Below are positions 24,482 to 32,663 of a stretch of DNA of 64,000 nucleotides, one piece after another; position 1 is the stretch's first letter; every line of letters begins with the position of its first letter. Source of the DNA: an uncultured Oscillospiraceae bacterium (GTDB lineage Bacteria > Bacillota > Clostridia > Oscillospirales > Ruminococcaceae); contig UQGL01000009.1 of the NCBI GenBank assembly GCA_900540595.1, forward strand, positions 18,961 to 82,960, written 5' to 3'. The translations under genes were made by a program, and so were the position numbers. Below the pieces are notes generated by a model. That model ran no database searches. It worked only from the letters and a program-made list of their open reading frames with translations, and was not told the origin of the DNA.

Positions 24482-24522
24482 ATTTCGAGTGCTCCCTCTT
24501 GCGATTGCTTGCGTACATCTGC
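24482..24522 (-). pseudogene. tRNA-Ser 5'-half fragment 2
   Basis: On the minus strand GCAGATGTACGCAAGCAATC continues to GAGCACTCGAAATC and then diverges. It is broken at the same anticodon-loop position as fragment 1. The identical segment GAGTGCTCCCTCTT is shared by both fragments but not by the intact tRNA (which has GAGTCAATCTCGTT). Confidence 0.75.
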
Positions 24523-24697
24523 TTATTCAGCAGCCTGCTGTACAAGGCAAATCGCGTATACAGTATTATACCAGCTGCAGCGGGGATTGTCAATTCTTCG
24601 GGGGCGGGAAGTTGGAAAATTTGGCGGGCGCTGTGCGGATGGCGGTGCTTCTAAGGTGCGGCCGGTGCGTTTGCGTAGATAGGCGGGGAAAACAGTC

Positions 24698-24746
24698 GCA
24701 AAAACGCCGCGCGGGACTCCCGGGGTGGGAGACGCCGTGCGGCGTT
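24698..24746 (-). terminator. Terminator of the small membrane protein gene
   Basis: AACGCCGCACGG and CCGCGCGGCGTT pair (one G-U) on the minus strand and are followed by TTTTTGCG. It lies 34 bp after the stop codon at 24780. Confidence 0.7.
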
Positions 24747-24779
24747 GTGTTGGATGGATGCGGTAAAGACCCTGCGCGA

Positions 24780-25004
24780 TCAGGCGCAGTTTTTCAGGAT
24801 GTCGAAGGCGGCGGCTACCAGCGCCAGAGGCAGCAGCAGCGGCAGCAGGCTGCCCAGAATGGCGAAAACCACCAGCAGCGGCAGTGCGATGACGAAGAGC
24901 AGCGTGGCGACAATTTTGGCAAGGCCCCAGGTGACATGAAAAGCCAAGCCGACCGATTTGACGAAAAGCCAGACAAAAACAAAAATGACAAACAGGGTAA
25001 ACAT
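24780..25004 (-). CDS. Small hydrophobic membrane protein of unknown function
   Basis: A 74-residue protein, almost wholly hydrophobic, with two probable membrane segments (about residues 2-20 and 26-68, the second possibly two helices). It has an acidic/Lys-Asn tail (FDILKNC). A good SD (AAAAGGAGAT) lies upstream of ATG 25004 and a terminator lies downstream, so I take it as a real gene. No family is recognised. It is unlikely to belong to the mobile element because its composition matches the core genes to the right. Confidence 0.65.
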   Translation of the reverse strand: MFTLFVIFVFVWLFVKSVGLAFHVTWGLAKIVATLLFVIALPLLVVFAILGSLLPLLLPLALVAAAFDILKNCA

Positions 25005-25203
25005 ACGATCTATCTCCTTTTTTCTGCGTGTCGATGCAAGCTGCAGACAGGCAAGCCACCTTCGAGATGTCGGGACGATCGGGGCTGCCTTACTGTGTAA
25101 TACGATTCTAGCATGCGGCTTATTGCAAAAACAGGAAGAAAAAAGAAAAATAGAGGGCTTTATTCTCTCCTGTCAGAGAAAATAGCGGCTGCGCGGCGGC
25201 GTC

Positions 25204-25716
25204 TTATGGCTGCGACAGCTTGGCCTTGTAGGCCTCGGCATCGATCTGGCCGTTGGCGAGCATCCGCTCGGTCCAGAGCTGCAGCGTTTCGACGGTGACC
25301 GAGATGCGCTCAAGTTCCTGACGGATGCGGATGAAGTCATCGATCTCATCGCTGGAGATCTGGCCATCGGCGGTGATCTCGATCAGGCGCTCCTTTTTCT
25401 TGTCCATTGCGTTCAGGGAGGCCAGCATCTCGAGCACGATGGCGGACAGCTCCCGCACCGAGACCTGCGGCACATACTCCCGGCCGATGGGGCACTGGCG
25501 CGAGCAATAGTAGTTGCACAGTGCGGGCCGCTTGTATTTTTCGGCCATGGTCAGCACCTCATCGGGGCGGGGCACGGTGCGCTCGTTCTCAATTTTTTCA
25601 ATGCGCTCGGGGGCTATCGTTTCCAGCAACTCACTGGCCTTTTCCCGGGTGAGGCCCAGTTCCTCGCGGGCAAGCTGATAGCTGTTTTTGTTTTCTTTGG
25701 TGGATGTACGTCCCAT
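25204..25716 (-). CDS. XRE-like helix-turn-helix regulator
   Basis: A 170-residue protein. Residues 10-65 are a Cro/cI-like HTH (YQLAREELGLTREKASELL, then RIEKIENERTVPRPDEVLTMAEKY). A short Cys cluster follows (ALCNYYCSRQCPIG, three Cys), which could bind a metal or be redox-sensitive. A helical C-terminus contains EF-hand-like text (EITADGQISSDEIDDF). I chose ATG 25716; an upstream in-frame extension to 25863 overlaps the opposite gene's leader and looks non-coding. Divergent from the rhomboid-like gene. Confidence 0.75.
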   Translation of the reverse strand: MGRTSTKENKNSYQLAREELGLTREKASELLETIAPERIEKIENERTVPRPDEVLTMAEKYKRPALCNYYCSRQCPIGREYVPQVSVRELSAIVLEMLASLNAMDKKKERLIEITADGQISSDEIDDFIRIRQELERISVTVETLQLWTERMLANGQIDAEAYKAKLSQP

Positions 25717-25861
25717 GTTTGGCCTCGTTTCCTTATTATAGATAAAAGCGTAGCACATTTTCCGGTTTGCCGCAAGGGATTCGACAGGGAATTGTTGCAC
25801 TTTGCGCGCGAAATTGCTATAATATATTCTGTAAATTTGTATGCAACGGAGGGCTTCTCCC

Positions 25862-26506
25862 ATGAACTGGATCGATAAACTCGAACGCCGCTATGGCAAC
25901 CTTGGTATACCGTACCTTATCAACGGGCTGATGATCGGTCAGCTGGCAGCGGGCCTGATCGTGCTGCTGTTCGACTGGAAATTTGCCTCGATGATCTCGC
26001 TCAGCCGCATTTCGGTGCTGCAGGGGCAGATCTGGCGTCTTGTCACATTTTTGTTTCAGCCCATCTGGCTGGGCGGCGTGCTGGGCGTGTTGAACCTTGT
26101 GTTTTACTTCTGGATCGGCAACGCGCTGACCCGCGTCTGGGGCGATTTCCGGATGACGCTGTTTATGGCGTTGGGCGTGCTGGGTGCCTGGGTGGGCTGC
26201 TTCCTGACCGGCTCGGCCGGGCCGAGCGCCATCTTCCAGAGCATGCTGTTTGCCTACACCTGGCTTTGGCCGGACCAGATGGTGCTGCTGTTCGGCATCA
26301 TCCCCTTTAAAATGAAGTATCTGGGCTGGTTTGAGCTTGCCTTGTGGGCCGTCAGCTTTGTGATGGGCGACTTTGCGACCAAGATCAGTCTGGTGCTGGG
26401 GCTGTCCGGTTTTCTGGCGTTCTACGGACGCGAGGTCTTTGACTGGTGCCGCGACGCCCTGACAAGCTGGAAGCGCCGCCGCGACTGGGAAAACCGCAAC
26501 CGCTGA
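25862..26506 (+). CDS. Rhomboid/derlin-like membrane protein, probably non-proteolytic
   Basis: A 214-residue protein with about six membrane segments and a rhomboid-like layout. The catalytic GxSG motif is replaced (SAGPSAIFQSM), and no conserved His is seen in the last membrane helices. It resembles derlin-type pseudoproteases rather than an active rhomboid. ATG 25862 has GGAGG 9 bases upstream. It is the first gene before darA-holB-ricT; the 44-bp gap to darA with its own SD suggests a shared transcript. Confidence 0.6.
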   Translation: MNWIDKLERRYGNLGIPYLINGLMIGQLAAGLIVLLFDWKFASMISLSRISVLQGQIWRLVTFLFQPIWLGGVLGVLNLVFYFWIGNALTRVWGDFRMTLFMALGVLGAWVGCFLTGSAGPSAIFQSMLFAYTWLWPDQMVLLFGIIPFKMKYLGWFELALWAVSFVMGDFATKISLVLGLSGFLAFYGREVFDWCRDALTSWKRRRDWENRNR

Positions 26507-26550
26507 TTTTGCATGGATACCAAACTACCGATAGAAAGGGCGAATGTATT

Positions 26551-26874
26551 ATGAAACTGATCACTGCGATCGTCAATAAAGAGGATTCGAGAAATGTCTG
26601 CAATGAGCTGCTGAAAAGCAAGTTCTATGTCACCCGTCTGGCCACGACCGGCGGCTTTTTGATGGCGGGCAACATGACGCTGCTGATCTGCACCGAGGAT
26701 GAGCGTGTCGATGACTGCATCAATGTAATCTCGAAGTGCTGCAAGCAGCGCACCGAGATCGTGCCCGGCACCGCCACGATGGGTCTGGGCATCGAGAGCG
26801 CCATGCCGATGGAGGTCACGGTCGGCGGCGCTACCGTGATGGTTACGAACGTCGAGCGCTTCGAGAAGCTGTGA
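26551..26874 (+). CDS. darA: Cyclic-di-AMP receptor DarA/PstA (YaaQ family)
   Basis: A 107-residue PII-like protein (DUF970). It starts MKLITAIVNKEDSRNVCNEL, has the conserved LATTGGFLMAGNMTLL loop around the ligand site and ends EVTVGGATVMV. It binds c-di-AMP as a trimer. Its position directly before holB and ricT is the conserved Firmicute arrangement (yaaQ-holB-yaaT). SD GAAAGGGCG lies upstream. Its stop codon overlaps the holB start (TGATG). Confidence 0.92.
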   Translation: MKLITAIVNKEDSRNVCNELLKSKFYVTRLATTGGFLMAGNMTLLICTEDERVDDCINVISKCCKQRTEIVPGTATMGLGIESAMPMEVTVGGATVMVTNVERFEKL

Positions 26875-27800
26875 TGCTCGAACGCCTGGCCGGCAATGAC
26901 GCGCTCAAGCGTGAGCTTGGCACGGCGCTGCACAGCGGGCGGCTGCCCCATGCGGTTTTGCTGGTGGGGGAGCCGGGCTGCGGTGCGGGCTTTGCCGCGC
27001 GCTGCCTTGCGGCAGATTACCTCTACCCGGCGGGCGGCCCCCATGCCGAGGCCGTGCTGAAGGGGGAGGATACCGAGTGTCTGGCCCTGCGGGGCGAGGG
27101 CGCCAGCGGGCAGATCCCCGTCAAAAGGGTCCGCGAGGCCCGCGAGGCGATCCAGCGCTCGGCGCTGTCCACCGATGCGGCGGGCCGTGTGCTGTTCATC
27201 TACGGTGCGCAGAACCTGAACGGAACGCAGGGCTCGTCTGCCAATGCGCTGCTCAAAATCATTGAGGAACCGCCCGAGGGGGTGTTGTTTTTGTTGACGG
27301 CACCCAGCGCAGCGGTGGTGCTGCCGACCATTCGCAGCCGGTGTGCGGCCTATACGATCGCGCCAGTGCCGGTGGCGGACTGTGCCGCCCACCTGCGCGC
27401 CGAGCGGCTGCCTGCCGCTGCGGCCGAGGAGCTGGCCTTTCTGTATGAGGGGCATATCGGCACAGCACTGAAAAGCTGGAACGACCCGCCGACAAAGGCG
27501 GCGCTGGGCATGGCAAAAACGCTGTGCGGCTATGCGGCGCAGGGGGATACCTACCGGGCACTGGCGCTGCTGACAAAGTACGAGCGCGACAAGGAGGGCT
27601 TTGCCGCGCTGCTGTGGCAGCTGGACCAGCTGTGCAGTGCGGTGCTGCGCCGCCCCGCCTACGGGCAGGAGCAATGCGGCGGCCTGACGCCCGAGGGTGC
27701 CGCTAAGATCCTGCGGGCCGATGCCGGGGCGCGCCGCAGCCTGCAGGGCAACGGCAACCTGCGGTTGAATGTCGCCGTGCTGGCGGGGAAATTGACATAA
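26874..27800 (+). CDS. holB: DNA polymerase III subunit delta' (clamp-loader)
   Basis: A 308-residue protein: MLERLAGNDALKRELGTALHSGRLPHAVLLVGEPGCG, then QNLNGTQGSSANALLKIIEEPP and LPTIRSRC (sensor-type SRC), the standard delta' signature. The P-loop is degenerate (no Lys), as is normal for delta', which does not hydrolyse ATP. The zinc-finger cysteines of classic delta' are not obvious. Start ATG 26874 overlaps the darA stop, indicating coupling. Confidence 0.9.
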   Translation: MLERLAGNDALKRELGTALHSGRLPHAVLLVGEPGCGAGFAARCLAADYLYPAGGPHAEAVLKGEDTECLALRGEGASGQIPVKRVREAREAIQRSALSTDAAGRVLFIYGAQNLNGTQGSSANALLKIIEEPPEGVLFLLTAPSAAVVLPTIRSRCAAYTIAPVPVADCAAHLRAERLPAAAAEELAFLYEGHIGTALKSWNDPPTKAALGMAKTLCGYAAQGDTYRALALLTKYERDKEGFAALLWQLDQLCSAVLRRPAYGQEQCGGLTPEGAAKILRADAGARRSLQGNGNLRLNVAVLAGKLT

Positions 27801-27885
27801 ACATCTGCCGCTGCGTTCCCGGGTCGTCGGGGACGCCGCCCCCTACACTTATTTTCTTATATACCAACAATAAAAGGACCGACCC

Positions 27886-28722
27886 ATGAAAGTAGTTTCC
27901 GTTAAATTTAAAGAAAATGGCCGGGCATATTATTTTGACCCGGGCGAGTTCAAGATCAAGGAGGGCGACTTTGTGGTCGTCACAACGGCCCGCGGCACCG
28001 AATGCGGCGAGGTCGTGCGCGCGGCGCATGAGGTGCCGGGCTTCTCCCGCGAGGTAAAGCCGGTGCTTCGGATCGCAGATGCCGTGGATGTGCGCCGTAT
28101 GCGCCAGAACCGCGCCGATGTGCAGCAGGCCTACCAGATCTGCGAGCAGCGCATCGCCGCCCACGGCCTGAAGATGAAGCTGGTCGATGCCGAGTACACG
28201 CTGGACCGCAGCAAGCTGGTGTTTTATTTCACCGCTGACAACCGGGTCGATTTCCGCGAGCTGGTCAAGGATCTGGCATCGCAGTTCCACACCCGCATCG
28301 AGCTGCGCCAGATCGGCGTGCGCGATGAGAGCAAGATGCTTGGCGGTCTGGGCCTGTGCGGCCAGCCGTTCTGCTGCAGCCGGTTCCTGAAGAACTTCCA
28401 GCCGGTGTCCATCAAGATGGCCAAGGAACAGGGCCTGAGCCTGAACCCCGCCAAGATCAGCGGCTCCTGCGGGCGGCTGATGTGCTGCCTTGCCTATGAG
28501 CAGAAAAGCTACGAGTACCTCAATTCCATCACCCCGCAGGTAGGCAGCATCGTCCGCACGCCGGACGGCGAGGGGACCGTGATCGAAACAAATGTGGTCG
28601 CCGGTACGCTGAAGGTGCGCTCCAATGTCGAGATTCTGGCACCGCGCATTTACAAGCGGGAGGAATGTGTCTATATCCGCGGCGGCAAGCGCGCGCCGCA
28701 GCCCGCTGACCCGGAGGATTGA
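27886..28722 (+). CDS. ricT: RicT / YaaT, PSP1-domain regulator of RNase Y
   Basis: A 278-residue protein. The N-terminal PSP1 domain starts MKVVSVKFKENGRAYYFDPG. The conserved Cys set appears in LGLCGQPFCCSRF and SGSCGRLMCCLAYE (about residues 155-205), the Fe-S ligands of the RicAFT complex that tunes RNase Y and, in spore formers, phosphorelay. RBS AAAGGACC lies upstream. It is the third gene of the darA-holB-ricT row. Confidence 0.92.
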   Translation: MKVVSVKFKENGRAYYFDPGEFKIKEGDFVVVTTARGTECGEVVRAAHEVPGFSREVKPVLRIADAVDVRRMRQNRADVQQAYQICEQRIAAHGLKMKLVDAEYTLDRSKLVFYFTADNRVDFRELVKDLASQFHTRIELRQIGVRDESKMLGGLGLCGQPFCCSRFLKNFQPVSIKMAKEQGLSLNPAKISGSCGRLMCCLAYEQKSYEYLNSITPQVGSIVRTPDGEGTVIETNVVAGTLKVRSNVEILAPRIYKREECVYIRGGKRAPQPADPED

Positions 28723-28782
28723 CGGCCTGCGGCTGTGGGAGTTGCTTGTGTCTTACCGCTGAAAAAAATCAAGATATGGCAC

Positions 28783-28811
28783 TTGCCAAAATCGAACGGA
28801 TATGATACACT
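28783..28811 (+). promoter_or_regulatory. Promoter of ferredoxin gene
   Basis: TTGCCA (28783-28788) and TACACT (28806-28811) are separated by 17 bases. This gives a leader of about 100 bases before the ferredoxin ATG. Confidence 0.45.
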
Positions 28812-28922
28812 ATGTATAACGCAGTAGGCAGAGCAAACCGACTGTGTGCCGATCCGGGGAGCAGCCGTGCAGGGCCGGATAGGTACAAAATATACAATTA
28901 GCACGGAGATAAGGAGTACATG

Positions 28923-29090
28923 ATGGCTCATTCCGTTAACGAGTCCTGCGTTGCTTGCGGTGCATGTGTTGACACCTGCCCTGTTGGCGCAATCACTCTG
29001 GAGGACAAGGCTGTTGTCAATGCAGACACCTGCATCGATTGCGGCGCTTGCGAGGGCGTCTGCCCCACCGGTGCTATTCAGGCTGAGTAA
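28923..29090 (+). CDS. 2[4Fe-4S] ferredoxin
   Basis: A 55-residue protein (56 if the adjacent ATG 28920 is used). Two complete cluster motifs are visible: CVACGACVDTCPVG and CIDCGACEGVCPTG, each C-x2-C-x2-C-x3-CP. This is the clostridial ferredoxin that carries electrons for pyruvate:ferredoxin oxidoreductase and hydrogenase. AAGGAG lies 6 bases upstream, and a strong terminator follows, so it is a monocistronic gene. Confidence 0.95.
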   Translation: MAHSVNESCVACGACVDTCPVGAITLEDKAVVNADTCIDCGACEGVCPTGAIQAE

Positions 29091-29110
29091 GCTACATTAG
29101 CACAAATTCA

Positions 29111-29148
29111 GCGCGTTCTCTCCGGCAAAGAGAGAACGCGCTTTTTTG
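29111..29148 (+). terminator. Strong terminator after ferredoxin
   Basis: A perfect 12-bp stem GCGCGTTCTCTC / GAGAGAACGCGC with a CGGCAAA loop, followed by TTTTTTG. Confidence 0.93.
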
Positions 29149-29183
29149 TTTTGAGAACAGGCGTTTTTTATTGCAGCAGTGCC

Positions 29184-29269
29184 GTAGGGGCCGGGCATGC
29201 CCGGCCCGGCGGTGTACGGTAGACGGGCGCTTGCGGGAAGGCTGCGGGCCGGGCATGCCCGGCCCCTAC
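29184..29269. repeat. Two copies of GTAGGGGCCGGGCATGCCCGGCCC palindrome
   Basis: One copy at 29184-29207 and one at 29246-29269 (ending GGCCCCTAC), separated by 38 bp. The core GGGCCGGGCATGCCCGGCCC is fully self-complementary. The same unit recurs at 32626-32653 and 58304-58327, and related sequences at 58198-58270, 62100-62153 and 63830-64000, always between genes. Confidence 0.85.
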
Positions 29270-29276
29270 AGGTGCG

Positions 29277-30020
29277 TTACAGGTGCGCGGTTATCAGCTT
29301 CGCCTTCAGCAGATCCGCGGGCGGCTGGCCGGGGGCGCTGGCGGCTGTGCCGGAGGTCACGCCGAAGGTGGCGCAGCTGCCGAAGGCCCCGCCGCAAAAG
29401 CGGGTGACGGCACCCAGCGGGCCCATGCTCATCGTGATAAGCGGTGTGCCGGGGCGTGCGGCCATGGCGCAGGCGGTGGCCTCCAGCAGGCGGGCGGCAT
29501 CGGCGGCGGTGTGGGGCATGACGGCCAGCTTGGCAATGTCAGCCCCGGTGTCCGCCATGCCGGTCAGGGCGGCGGTCATCGCCTCGGTGGCGGGGGTGCC
29601 GTCAAAGTGATGCTCGCTGAAAAGCGCGGCGGCACCGGCGGCGCGGGCAGCGCTGCGCAGGGCATCGCGGTGGGGGCCGCAGGCGCGCCACTCAATGTCC
29701 AGCACATCCACGCCGCCGCAGGCCAGCAGGGTGCGGCAGCAGGCTGCGTAGGCATCGGGCGTCAGGGCCAGCTCACCGCCCTCGGCCCGGGTGCGGATCG
29801 TGACGATAAGCGGCTTATCGGTAAGGCTGCGCACCAGCGCCAGCGCGGCGGTGTGGTCGGCGGCGGGCAGCGGGTCAAGGCGCAGCTCCACCAGCTCGGC
29901 GGCGGGGTCGGCCTGCGCGGCGGTGGCCAGAGGACGCAGGGCGTCAAGGCTGCGGGCGAACAGCGGCACGATGATGCGCGGCGCAGCGGCGGTGAGGGTA
30001 AGACCGCGAAGGGTCAGCAT
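29277..30020 (-). CDS. aroD: 3-dehydroquinate dehydratase, type I
   Basis: A 247-residue protein. It has the type I fold markers ELVELRLDPL (metal-free active site entrance), the catalytic His in FSEHHFDGTP, the Schiff-base Lys in IAKLAVMP, and the closing motif TMSMGPLGAVTRF. It converts 3-dehydroquinate to 3-dehydroshikimate in the shikimate pathway. ATG 30020 has GAGAGG 9 bases upstream; other in-frame Met codons up to 30059 lack an SD. It is monocistronic here, with no other aro genes nearby. Confidence 0.9.
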   Translation of the reverse strand: MLTLRGLTLTAAAPRIIVPLFARSLDALRPLATAAQADPAAELVELRLDPLPAADHTAALALVRSLTDKPLIVTIRTRAEGGELALTPDAYAACCRTLLACGGVDVLDIEWRACGPHRDALRSAARAAGAAALFSEHHFDGTPATEAMTAALTGMADTGADIAKLAVMPHTAADAARLLEATACAMAARPGTPLITMSMGPLGAVTRFCGGAFGSCATFGVTSGTAASAPGQPPADLLKAKLITAHL

Positions 30021-30146
30021 GAAGATCATCCTCTCGGGGCGTTTTCTCCATTTTAGCACAATTTGGCCGAAGTGTAAAACAGTCTCGTATTTTCGCTTGA
30101 AACCCGTTTGTCAATACGGTAAAATGCTGAATATGAGGTGAATTTT

Positions 30147-31034
30147 ATGAGCAAAATCACGATACCGGAAAATTCGATCCTGCTGCTGGAGGGCGGCTCG
30201 CTGCGTGGGCTGTACACGGCCGGTGTGCTGGATACATTTATGGAGAACGGGCTGTATTTCCCGGCGGTGGCGGGTGTGTCGGCAGGGGCGCTCAACGCGC
30301 TGAACTATGTCTCGCACCAGCCGGGGCGGGCGGCCAGCATCAACCTGCGCTACCGCCATGACCCGCGCTACTTCGGACCTAAGGCGGCGCTGCGGGGCGG
30401 CAGCCTGTTCGGCCTGAAATTCATGCTGTACGATGTTAAAAAAGAGGTTCCCTACGATGAGGACACCTACCGGCACGGCGGTATGCGGATGATCGCCGTG
30501 GCAACGAATGTCGAGACCGGCAAGCCTGCCTACTTTGAGAAGGGCAAGACGGATTTTGATTTCAACGAGGCGGTGCGCGCATCGGCCAGCCTGCCGCTGG
30601 CGTCCACGCCGGTCATGCTGGATGGCCAGCCCTATCTGGACGGCGGCTGCTCCTGCCCCATTGCGCTGAACTGGGCGCTCAAGCAGGGGTTTGACAAGAT
30701 CGTTGTCGTGACCACGCGGCAGAAGGGCTTCCGCAAGAGTCAGCCCGGCCAGCGGATGGTAGACCTCTACGATGATTTTTACGGCGATAAGCCGCTGTTT
30801 CTGGCCACGATGCTGACCCAGGAGCTGCGCTACAACGCCCTGATGGATGAGCTGGACGAGCTGGAGCAGAACGGCCGCATCTACTGCCTGCGCCCGCAGG
30901 AGCCGATCACGATCAGCCGGTTTGAGGGCAATGTCGATACATTGACCGAGTTGTACGCCCGTGGCCACCGCGAGGGGCGGCAGGCACTGGCGGGCCTGCA
31001 GGCGTATCTTGCAGGGCCTGCCCTGCAGGGGTGA
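30147..31034 (+). CDS. Patatin-like phospholipase
   Basis: A 295-residue protein. It has the glycine-rich oxyanion loop EGGSLRGLYTAGVLD (about residues 12-26), the nucleophile elbow GVSAGALN with Ser near residue 47, and the dyad Asp in DGGCSCP. The enzyme hydrolyses acyl lipids and is probably cytoplasmic or peripheral (no signal peptide). This matches the YjjU/RssA-like bacterial subgroup in length. ATG 30147 has GAGGTG 6 bases upstream. It is divergent from aroD. Confidence 0.88.
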   Translation: MSKITIPENSILLLEGGSLRGLYTAGVLDTFMENGLYFPAVAGVSAGALNALNYVSHQPGRAASINLRYRHDPRYFGPKAALRGGSLFGLKFMLYDVKKEVPYDEDTYRHGGMRMIAVATNVETGKPAYFEKGKTDFDFNEAVRASASLPLASTPVMLDGQPYLDGGCSCPIALNWALKQGFDKIVVVTTRQKGFRKSQPGQRMVDLYDDFYGDKPLFLATMLTQELRYNALMDELDELEQNGRIYCLRPQEPITISRFEGNVDTLTELYARGHREGRQALAGLQAYLAGPALQG

Positions 31035-31170
31035 ACACCGGCGGAGAATGCCGGAATACCCCCGCAAAAGAAACCTGAAACGCCGCGGGCCGGGGTGTTG
31101 CGTGAACGCCAAAACTGCGGTACAATAGCCTTGAACAGACAAAACAAAACCGTGAAAGGATGACCCCCCG

Positions 31171-31827
31171 ATGGTTAAAGGCGTTATTTTTGATATGGAC
31201 GGGCTGATGTTTGACACCGAGCGGCTGTGGGATACCCTGTGGGAGCCGGCCTGCCGGGAGCTGGGACTGCCCCTGCCGCCGGATATGCAAAAGTTTACGG
31301 CCGGTGGGCGCGGGCTGGCGGGGGAAAACCTCTGCCGCCATGTGGCGTCCTACATACCCGGCGATCCGAAGAAGCTGCTGGCCAAGGTCTGGCAGCTGGC
31401 CGACACCCGCTTTGCCGAGGGCGTACCCTGCAAAAAGGGGCTTAAGGAGCTGCTGACGGCGCTGGAGGATCTCGGCATGCCGCGCATCGTGGCAAGTTCC
31501 AGCCCGCGCAATATGATCGAGATGAACCTGCAGACCACCGGCACGGCGCGGTATTTCCATGATGTCGTCTCCGGTACCGAGGTCGCGCACAGCAAGCCCG
31601 CGCCCGACACCTTTCTGCTGGCGGCACAAAAGCTACGGCTTGCCCCTAAGGACTGCCTTGTGCTGGAGGACAGCTTCAACGGCATCCGCGCCGGCCGCGC
31701 CGCCGGCTGCGTGACCGTGATGGTGCCGGACCTTATGCAGCCGACCGAGGAAATCACGCGGCTGTACGACCGGAAATGTGACGATCTGCTGCAGGTGCGG
31801 GATCTGCTGATCGAAGGAAAGCTGTGA
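31171..31827 (+). CDS. HAD-superfamily phosphatase / phosphoglucomutase-like
   Basis: A 218-residue protein. The nucleophile motif FDMDGLMFDTE lies at residues 7-17 (Asp8, Asp10), the motif II Ser in VASSSP, Lys in HSKPAPDTF and the acidic pair in VLEDSFNGI. The helical cap after motif I is that of subfamily IA3 (beta-phosphoglucomutase/YcjU-like). The substrate is a small sugar phosphate, not determinable here. A good SD (GAAAGGATG) precedes the ATG. Confidence 0.87.
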   Translation: MVKGVIFDMDGLMFDTERLWDTLWEPACRELGLPLPPDMQKFTAGGRGLAGENLCRHVASYIPGDPKKLLAKVWQLADTRFAEGVPCKKGLKELLTALEDLGMPRIVASSSPRNMIEMNLQTTGTARYFHDVVSGTEVAHSKPAPDTFLLAAQKLRLAPKDCLVLEDSFNGIRAGRAAGCVTVMVPDLMQPTEEITRLYDRKCDDLLQVRDLLIEGKL

Positions 31828-31952
31828 CCGCCAATTTCCCTCTTGCGTTTTGACGGATATTGCGCTATACTAAGCGTTGGCGGCCCGCCCGGGCCGTACA
31901 TTTGCGCTGTACTCCCGAATTGTAGGAGACGGCAGCAGGAGGAAAATTGAAT

Positions 31953-32564
31953 ATGAAAAACCGTACCAACATCCGTTGGCTGACCCAGCTTGCACTGCTG
32001 GTCGCCATTCTGCTTGTGCTGAACTACACCCCGCTGGGCTACCTGCAGATCGGCCCGCTGTCGGCCTCACTGCTGACGGTGCCGGTGGCGATCGGCGCCA
32101 TGACGATGGGCCCCACGGCGGGCGCGATCCTCGGCGGCGTGTTCGGCGCAACGAGCTTTATTCAGGCGCTGGAGGGCAAGTCCGCAATGGGCAGCGCCCT
32201 GTTTCAGGTCAGCCCGTTCGGCACCTTTGTGGTCTGCTTTGTGGCCCGCGTGCTGGTGGGCCTGTGCGCCGGCCTGATCTTTAAGGCGCTGTGCAAGGCA
32301 CTGCCCAAAAAGGAAAAGCTCTGCTGCTTTCTGGGCGGTCTGGCAGCCCCCGTGCTGAACACCGCATTCTTTATGGGTTTTCTGGTACTGATCTTCTATA
32401 ACTGTGAGTATGTGCAGAATCTGGCCGGTACGCTGGGCGCTACGAATGCGTTCATGTTTATCGTGCTGCTGGTCGGCGTGCAGGCGATTTTTGAGTGGGT
32501 CATCTGCTGCCTCGTGGCAGGCGCGGTTTCCCTGCCGGTGCGGAAATATTTGAAGATGAATTAA
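31953..32564 (+). CDS. ECF transporter substrate-binding (S) component
   Basis: A 203-residue protein with six hydrophobic segments. It has the ECF S-component N-terminus (LALLVAILLVLNYTPLGYLQIGPLSASLLTVP) and the Gly-rich loop MGPTAGAILGGVFG. S components bind a vitamin and dock on the shared EcfAAT module, which is not in this window. PanT-like (pantothenate) or another vitamin specificity is possible; I see no decisive residue and no riboswitch upstream. ATG 31953 has CAGGAGGA 9 bases upstream. Confidence 0.82.
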   Translation: MKNRTNIRWLTQLALLVAILLVLNYTPLGYLQIGPLSASLLTVPVAIGAMTMGPTAGAILGGVFGATSFIQALEGKSAMGSALFQVSPFGTFVVCFVARVLVGLCAGLIFKALCKALPKKEKLCCFLGGLAAPVLNTAFFMGFLVLIFYNCEYVQNLAGTLGATNAFMFIVLLVGVQAIFEWVICCLVAGAVSLPVRKYLKMN

Positions 32565-32575
32565 AGATTTATAAT

Positions 32576-32617
32576 AAAAAAGCGATGGAACGGGAAATGT
32601 TCCATCGCTTTTTATTT
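32576..32617 (+). terminator. Terminator after ECF S component
   Basis: A perfect stem AAAGCGATGGAAC / GTTCCATCGCTTT with a GGGAAAT loop, followed by TTATTT. The A-run on the other side makes it bidirectional, so it can also stop birA transcripts. Confidence 0.92.
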
Positions 32618-32625
32618 ATGGAGAT

Positions 32626-32653
32626 GTAGGAGCCGCACATGCCCGGCCCCTAC
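32626..32653. repeat. GCATGC-type intergenic palindrome
   Basis: GTAGGAGCCGCACATGCCCGGCCCCTAC, a slightly degenerate copy of the unit at 29184 and 29246. Confidence 0.75.
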
Positions 32654-32663
32654 GGTGCGAGTG

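Noticed and set aside
24523..25059. 178-codon frame covering the small membrane protein region in another frame
   Set aside because: Its translation is Arg/Ala/Pro-rich without a domain. The overlapping 74-residue hydrophobic frame has the SD and terminator.
29184..29269. Short CRISPR-like array
   Set aside because: Only two repeat units, each a perfect palindrome that also occurs singly elsewhere between genes. No cas genes are in the window.
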